From a virus: DNA of 34,283 nucleotides. The notes beneath the pieces are model-generated. The model was not told the DNA's origin and made no database searches. It saw nothing but the letters and a program-made list of their open reading frames with translations. Below, in pieces: positions 30,722 through 34,283 of this stretch (within the stretch, counting starts at the first letter, position 1; every line of letters begins with the position of its first letter). Position numbers and translations under genes: made by a program. The stretch lies in the IMG/VR virus record IMGVR_UViG_3300009332_000009, positions 1-34,283 of that record; one strand, written 5' to 3'.

Positions 30722-31872
30722 ATCGAGGACCGGAGGGAATACTGTACCCAAATCTGTACGTTGTTCTGGTAGCAGGGAGTGCTCTTTGCAGAAAGAACAC
30801 CGCGATTGCTTTGGGAACCCGGTTGTATTATGCAGTGCGTACACGAAGAGAAGACAACGGTCTTGGAGCTGGCCTCCCGAATGCGATCTCTGGCAAAGTC
30901 ACTACCGCAGCTCTGCTTAGCAGTATGAGCGAGGTCGGCCTCGACACAATGCACTCGGACGCCTCGGGCAGTGAGGGAGACAAGATTTCCCGTCCAATAT
31001 GGTTACTCGGCGCGGAACTCGGCGTACTCGTTTCCCAACAGGCACAAGCTGACGGATTTGTGGATCTTATCACAGAGGCCTACACAGGAGAAAATAACCT
31101 TGAAAATGTCACGAAAACTGCGGGAGTATCTCAAGTATACGATCCAAGCATTAATCTCCTCGGAGGAACCACTCCTGCCTGGATTGCCGAGAACCTCACG
31201 TCAAACTTGTTCAACCAAGGCTTCAGTGGGCGGTGTATCTTTGCGTTTGCGGAAAAACCCGATAAGAAAATCGCGTTCCCGGAGTTTAGCGCAACGCAAA
31301 ACAGACTCCGCGATGAGCTTGTAGACTTCCTATACGAACGATCCTTCATGGGCGGAGAGATGCGTATGTCGCATGGTGCCCGCGACTTGTTCGAGCATTG
31401 GTACATGAATCGTACCGCGTCCATAGAGGATGAGCGAGTACAGACAGGCTTCTTCGGCAGAGAGCACGCACACGTATTGAAGGCTGCAATGTTGATCAGT
31501 GTCGCACGGCGTGACGACTTGACGATTCGTAAACGTGACTTGGAAGACGCTTTCCGGTGTCTTAAGCCAATAAAGGAGGGATTTCAGAATGTATTCGGAG
31601 ATGTATCCTACGCAGACGAACGTACCAGCAATCGGTACCTCGCTTCGATGCTCCGTAAAAACGGTGAGATGAGTCGTACCGAGTTGTTGCGTAAGGTACA
31701 GTACAGGATGAGTAGCAAGGAACTTGATGCTACACTTAACACCCTTGCGGAAGCGGGCGTTATCAATGTGACTGACAAGCGTCGTGGAGCGCGGGGTCCA
31801 GCAACGAGGGTTTTTTCTATCAAAGGCGAACGTTCAGATTCTGAACATTTACAAAAGGAGCAAACTGTATGA
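30592..31872 (+). CDS. DUF3987-like P-loop ATPase, probable replication helicase-type protein
   Basis: 426 residues from ATG 30592, whose own ribosome binding site is poor (AAAAGG almost touching ATG). LYPNLYVVLVAGSALCRKNTAI (P-loop near 61-71) is a Walker A variant, with Arg and Asn where Gly and Ser/Thr are usual. WLLGAELGVLVS is a plausible Walker B with Glu, and FNQGFSGRCIFAF supplies a possible arginine finger. Residues about 345-415 form a winged helix (MSRTELLRKVQYRMSSKELDATLNTLAEAGVINV). This plan resembles DUF3987 (PF13148) proteins, encoded next to phage polymerases and thought to serve as helicase or primase-helicase. It is adjacent to the polymerase fusion. Confidence 0.65.
   Translation: MAEQHDYLRKYMLYTDNQESPAVFHRWVSLATLATLMCRRIWLDRGPEGILYPNLYVVLVAGSALCRKNTAIALGTRLYYAVRTRREDNGLGAGLPNAISGKVTTAALLSSMSEVGLDTMHSDASGSEGDKISRPIWLLGAELGVLVSQQAQADGFVDLITEAYTGENNLENVTKTAGVSQVYDPSINLLGGTTPAWIAENLTSNLFNQGFSGRCIFAFAEKPDKKIAFPEFSATQNRLRDELVDFLYERSFMGGEMRMSHGARDLFEHWYMNRTASIEDERVQTGFFGREHAHVLKAAMLISVARRDDLTIRKRDLEDAFRCLKPIKEGFQNVFGDVSYADERTSNRYLASMLRKNGEMSRTELLRKVQYRMSSKELDATLNTLAEAGVINVTDKRRGARGPATRVFSIKGERSDSEHLQKEQTV
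31832..31846 (+). promoter_or_regulatory. GTTCAG-ATT-CTGAAC hairpin before the 76-aa gene
   Basis: Six-bp arms with a three-base loop, about 10 bases before an AAAGGAG ribosome binding site. It is related to the TGTTCA-N5-TGAACA sites elsewhere but lies inside the coding end of the ATPase gene. Confidence 0.3.
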
Positions 31873-32099
31873 GGAAGCTCAGCTTTCTATGTGATGTCAG
31901 CAAGAAGTACCAACGGAAGGAACATGTGTGGGGTTTTCAACTCGAGATGGAAGGCAAACGTGTCACTAAAGTGACCGCTGTGGACGCAGATGAAGCAGAT
32001 GTACACCTCAGTGCGAGCTTTGTCGATGAGCTTATCGTATGCGTGACTGAGTTACGTACAGCACTTGCAGCCGAACAGAACAAACCTGTCCAACCGTAA
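31869..32099 (+). CDS. Last gene of the plus-strand operon, unknown function
   Basis: 76 residues (MRKLSFLCDVSKKYQRKEHV...). A basic strand-rich first half (WGFQLEMEGKRVTKVTAVDADE) and a helical second half (SFVDELIVCVTELRTALAAEQ). AAAGGAG precedes ATG, which overlaps the ATPase stop (ATGA). A 14-bp hairpin follows its stop by five bases. Confidence 0.75.
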   Translation: MRKLSFLCDVSKKYQRKEHVWGFQLEMEGKRVTKVTAVDADEADVHLSASFVDELIVCVTELRTALAAEQNKPVQP

Positions 32100-32104
32100 C
32101 GTCG

Positions 32105-32141
32105 TGTGGGGGAGTATACCTGGCGAATATACTCCCCCACA
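32105..32141. terminator. Perfect 14-bp hairpin between convergent operons
   Basis: TGTGGGGGAGTATA / TATACTCCCCCACA with a nine-base loop. It lies between the stops of convergent genes, so it probably blocks read-through both ways. Neither side has a T tract, so it is not a textbook intrinsic terminator and may act as an RNA-end stabiliser. Confidence 0.7.
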
Positions 32142-32145
32142 ACTC

Positions 32146-32544
32146 CTAATCGTCATCCTCCTCCAACGAATCTCCACGAATTACCTCTCGGCACAGACTA
32201 TACAACAACTGCCCACTTCCCATTGTGCGACAGTACTTGTGCAAACACCCCATCAACAGGTCTTTTTCTTTACTCTTGATCGCGTACGACTTGAACATTC
32301 CTGGTTCGCCCTTTACACACAACTTCTTCAGCAACTTCGCGCGTTTCCACACCTCGCCGTCATCGATCTTCTCGACTCCTCCACTGGCCGGATCAGGTAA
32401 CGGCTCTTTGAGCGAGTTGTAGCACAATGTACCCAGCTTCAACTCGTTATCACCCTGTTTGATCGGCTCATCCCACAAATCTACCAACGGCTCGTCAAAA
32501 TCTATCTCTCGTCGTTTGTTGTCGTTCGTCGTAGGTTCGGTCAT
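32146..32544 (-). CDS. Unknown acidic/helical protein
   Basis: 132 residues. A polar acidic start (MTEPTTNDNKRREIDFDEPL) is followed by basic helices (KRAKLLKKLCVKGEPGMFKSYAIKSKEKDLL), a Cys-containing helix and an acidic end (SLEEDDD). AAGGAGG six bases before ATG is one of the strongest ribosome binding sites in the window. It is the last gene of the convergent minus-strand operon. No family recognised. Confidence 0.75.
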   Translation of the reverse strand: MTEPTTNDNKRREIDFDEPLVDLWDEPIKQGDNELKLGTLCYNSLKEPLPDPASGGVEKIDDGEVWKRAKLLKKLCVKGEPGMFKSYAIKSKEKDLLMGCLHKYCRTMGSGQLLYSLCREVIRGDSLEEDDD

Positions 32545-32555
32545 GTGGTACCTCC

Positions 32556-32702
32556 TTACTTGAAGATCGCCTTAGCAACCCTCGTGAGAATGGATACAAC
32601 AAAATCGTCTTTCTTACTACTTGAAAGACCCGTAAGTACGTCGAGAATCTTCAACCCCGCCAACACCATAATCCCAAATTCTGCACTACTCAATCCTTCC
32701 AT
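32556..32702 (-). CDS. 48-aa amphipathic/hydrophobic small protein
   Basis: MEGLSSAEFGIMVLAGLKIL begins a 48-residue product ending in a basic helix (SILTRVAKAIFK). The central IMVLAGLKILDVLTGL is hydrophobic enough for a short membrane or amphipathic helix. AAGGAGG stands before ATG, and the stop lies within the ribosome binding site of the next gene. Its position between a membrane protein and the end of the fibre operon makes a holin-like or antiholin role conceivable, but it is short and the helix is marginal. Confidence 0.7.
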   Translation of the reverse strand: MEGLSSAEFGIMVLAGLKILDVLTGLSSSKKDDFVVSILTRVAKAIFK

Positions 32703-32759
32703 CCGTGCCTCCTTTGTAAACCCACGTATTCGTGGATACCGAAGTAGAAATCATTTATC

Positions 32760-33053
32760 TCAGTGTTCGTGGTTCAAGATTGTTTCCATATCGCTCCAAA
32801 ATAACGGACGTTTTTCGTAAAACTCTTTCGTACGCTTCTCCTTGTCCTCTGCGTATATAAGTAGTTTCTCCACATTCTTATCAACTCGGTCTAACTTCTG
32901 CCGGTCGAGTTGTCGATCCGCTTCCAACACATCCAACCGTTCGTCGCATTCGTTGTACGCGTTCCAGCCAATCGTAGCGACACCGATGACCAGCGGCATC
33001 ATAATACCCACTGCCCATTGAACCCATGAACGAGCGTTTTCACCGTTAGCCAT
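32760..33053 (-). CDS. N-terminal membrane anchor plus coiled coil (spanin/holin-like)
   Basis: 97 residues from ATG 33053, which overlaps the fibre gene stop (TGATG); a GTG one codon earlier is possible. One transmembrane helix (WVQWAVGIMMPLVIGVATIGW) near the N-terminus is followed by a charged coiled coil (DERLDVLEADRQLDRQKLDRVDKNVEKLLIYAEDKEKR). An N-terminal anchor with a long charged helix is the plan of i-spanins and of some small holin-associated proteins. It lies directly after the tail fibre gene, a usual lysis position. No overlapping o-spanin lipoprotein was found. Confidence 0.65.
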   Translation of the reverse strand: MANGENARSWVQWAVGIMMPLVIGVATIGWNAYNECDERLDVLEADRQLDRQKLDRVDKNVEKLLIYAEDKEKRTKEFYEKRPLFWSDMETILNHEH

Positions 33054-34283
33054 CACGCCGCCTCCAGTAGTTCGATACGCTTCTTCAGCGCGTCTATCTC
33101 CTGAGAACGCTCCAGATCGCGCCCCATGAACGTCTGCATGGTGCCGTCGAGGTCTTGCACCGATTTGACCAGTGGACCGACCAACTCAGCTTTTGACACA
33201 CCCCACTTCGGTTCGGAATCTTCGTCTGTCGGATCAGGTTTAGCAACTGCGTGAGGATAGATTTCATTCAGCTGATGCGCTCCAAATCCTACTTCTACAT
33301 GTTCACCGCTCTTCTTGCGGTCAAACTCTATCAACTCAATCTGTCGAATGCCTTCAATTCCTTTTATCTTCGTTGCGGTGATGTTTTCTTTCAACGACTC
33401 ATCCGACGCATCGACCAACTGGAACGTGCCACTGGTGTTCCAGATGTAACCTACGTTGTCACCGTCGCCATCATTGCAAAAGAGATAGTAGGTATTACCA
33501 CTACCATCATCTGCGCCAGCCGTTACACGAATACCAGAGCGATCCGCACTATTACCGTCATTTTGAACGATAAAAATACTATCTGCTTTGTCTCCATAAA
33601 AAGTTGACTGTCCATCATTCGCAATCGTCAGCTTCGCCGTTCCCCATGTGATGTCACCGGGTGCCTGTGCGCCAGCAGTAAAGAAAAGATGAGAACCGTT
33701 AATCTGCTGATAGAGACTTGCTTCATCATTGACAATGTTTTCGCTGTTTCCAGCAGTATCACTGATAACATTCTGCCCAAACCATACTTGTGCGCCAGCC
33801 GCAGCGGTTGTTTCATTGGCAAGATAACCCGTTCCACCGAATTGAAAACCAGTAAACGCTGCGTAAGGGGCAGATTCAGGCGTCACGCCCAACCCGAGAT
33901 TGCCGCTGGAGTCGAGCGTCATCGCAATCGTCGAGCCATAGCCAAATTCTATACCGCTCGTTCCAGCAAGACCGAGATAATCGACTGTCGGTGAACCGCT
34001 GAAGATATGCTGCGACACGCCGACAAAAGCAGCATCGCCATCTGTCGTGTCGGTGTAACGTATGTAGCAGTTGCTCTCCGACTTCATGTGGAGAAGATTA
34101 GAAGGCGTCGTGCCGATGCCGACGTTGCCACCACTTAATTGAAAGGCTATATCACTAACAGCGGTTACGCCTGTTTTGAGTGCCTGTATGGAAGTATGAG
34201 TATCGCCCGTAGCAGACCCGTGAGCAATGAGCAGTGGCGATCCGGTATTCACATTGTCAAAGTTACTGTTGCCGATATTCAGC
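33053..34283 (-). CDS. Tail fibre/spike with S74 chaperone domain (5' end beyond right edge)
   Basis: The frame is open to the window edge (at least 409 residues visible; N-terminus missing). The visible part contains repeats of short Gly/Thr/Ser strands (LSGGNVGIGTTPSNLL; LDSSGNLGLGVTPES), typical of trimeric beta-helical fibres. The last 120 residues hold DASDESLKENIT and FGAHQLNEIYP, followed by a terminal coiled coil (DLERSQEIDALKKRIELLE), matching the Peptidase_S74 intramolecular chaperone (PF13884). This domain trimerises the fibre and cuts itself off. The fibre is probably the host-recognition protein. Its stop is coupled to the membrane/coiled-coil gene. Confidence 0.88.
   Translation of the reverse strand, partial: LNIGNSNFDNVNTGSPLLIAHGSATGDTHTSIQALKTGVTAVSDIAFQLSGGNVGIGTTPSNLLHMKSESNCYIRYTDTTDGDAAFVGVSQHIFSGSPTVDYLGLAGTSGIEFGYGSTIAMTLDSSGNLGLGVTPESAPYAAFTGFQFGGTGYLANETTAAAGAQVWFGQNVISDTAGNSENIVNDEASLYQQINGSHLFFTAGAQAPGDITWGTAKLTIANDGQSTFYGDKADSIFIVQNDGNSADRSGIRVTAGADDGSGNTYYLFCNDGDGDNVGYIWNTSGTFQLVDASDESLKENITATKIKGIEGIRQIELIEFDRKKSGEHVEVGFGAHQLNEIYPHAVAKPDPTDEDSEPKWGVSKAELVGPLVKSVQDLDGTMQTFMGRDLERSQEIDALKKRIELLEAA

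Overview
The window is a 34.3-kb piece of a tailed double-stranded DNA bacteriophage genome. A complete head-assembly cassette (terminase, portal, scaffold, HK97-fold capsid protein, head-tail adaptor, nozzle-like protein, hendecad-repeat virion protein) occupies the left third on the minus strand. A replication and recombination cassette with a family A DNA polymerase occupies the right half on the plus strand. I see no tail sheath, tail tube or tape-measure gene, so a short-tailed (podovirus-like) virion is the best guess. I see no integrase, excisionase or CI-type repressor, so a lytic lifestyle is likely. The host cannot be named. Three near-consensus sigma-70 promoters suggest a bacterium with a conventional housekeeping sigma factor.

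Layout. 1-13081 (minus) is the late structural operon, read right to left, with its last visible gene cut by the left edge. 13082-13611 is a gene-free divergent region with repeated boxes and palindromes; it ends in a strong plus-strand promoter for one small gene closed by a terminator (13553-13977). 14205-15689 (minus) is an island of four small genes: two diverged paralogues, and two genes whose promoters and leaders are duplicates of each other. 15690-16848 has no gene. It is AT-rich and carries ten copies of CAACAACTT, three TTTCGTGAAGAGT boxes and a 19-bp inverted repeat, and is the best candidate for a replication origin or control region. 16849-32099 (plus) is one long, tightly overlapped early/middle operon. 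It holds small unknown genes, a ribbon-helix-helix protein, a GT-B glycosyltransferase, a Cas4/RecB-like nuclease, a DEDD exonuclease, a Sak4-like ATPase, a DUF669-like ssDNA-binding protein, a 194-nt structured RNA, a zinc ribbon, a ParB-methyltransferase fusion, an M15 endolysin, a GT-A glycosyltransferase, a UDG-exonuclease-DNA polymerase fusion and a DUF3987-like ATPase. A 14-bp perfect hairpin at 32105-32141 separates this operon from convergent minus-strand genes: two small proteins, a membrane/coiled-coil lysis candidate and an S74 tail fibre cut by the right edge. Both edges fall in minus-strand virion genes, so on a circular map the late operon would run through the missing piece into the fibre and lysis genes.

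How the parts fit. The nuclease, exonuclease, Sak4 ATPase and ssDNA-binding protein look like a recombination module; the polymerase fusion and the DUF3987-like ATPase look like the replication core; the repeat region could be where replication starts. Three glycosyltransferases in three different contexts suggest that virion proteins, DNA or host glycans are decorated.

The most promising undescribed items are the four-way-junction RNA (23990-24183), the CAACAACTT array (15974-16804), a recurrent TGTTCA-N5-TGAACA hairpin at gene starts, and the polymerase with histidine at the position equivalent to E. coli Pol I Phe762. All functions are inferred from motifs read by eye; no database search was run.
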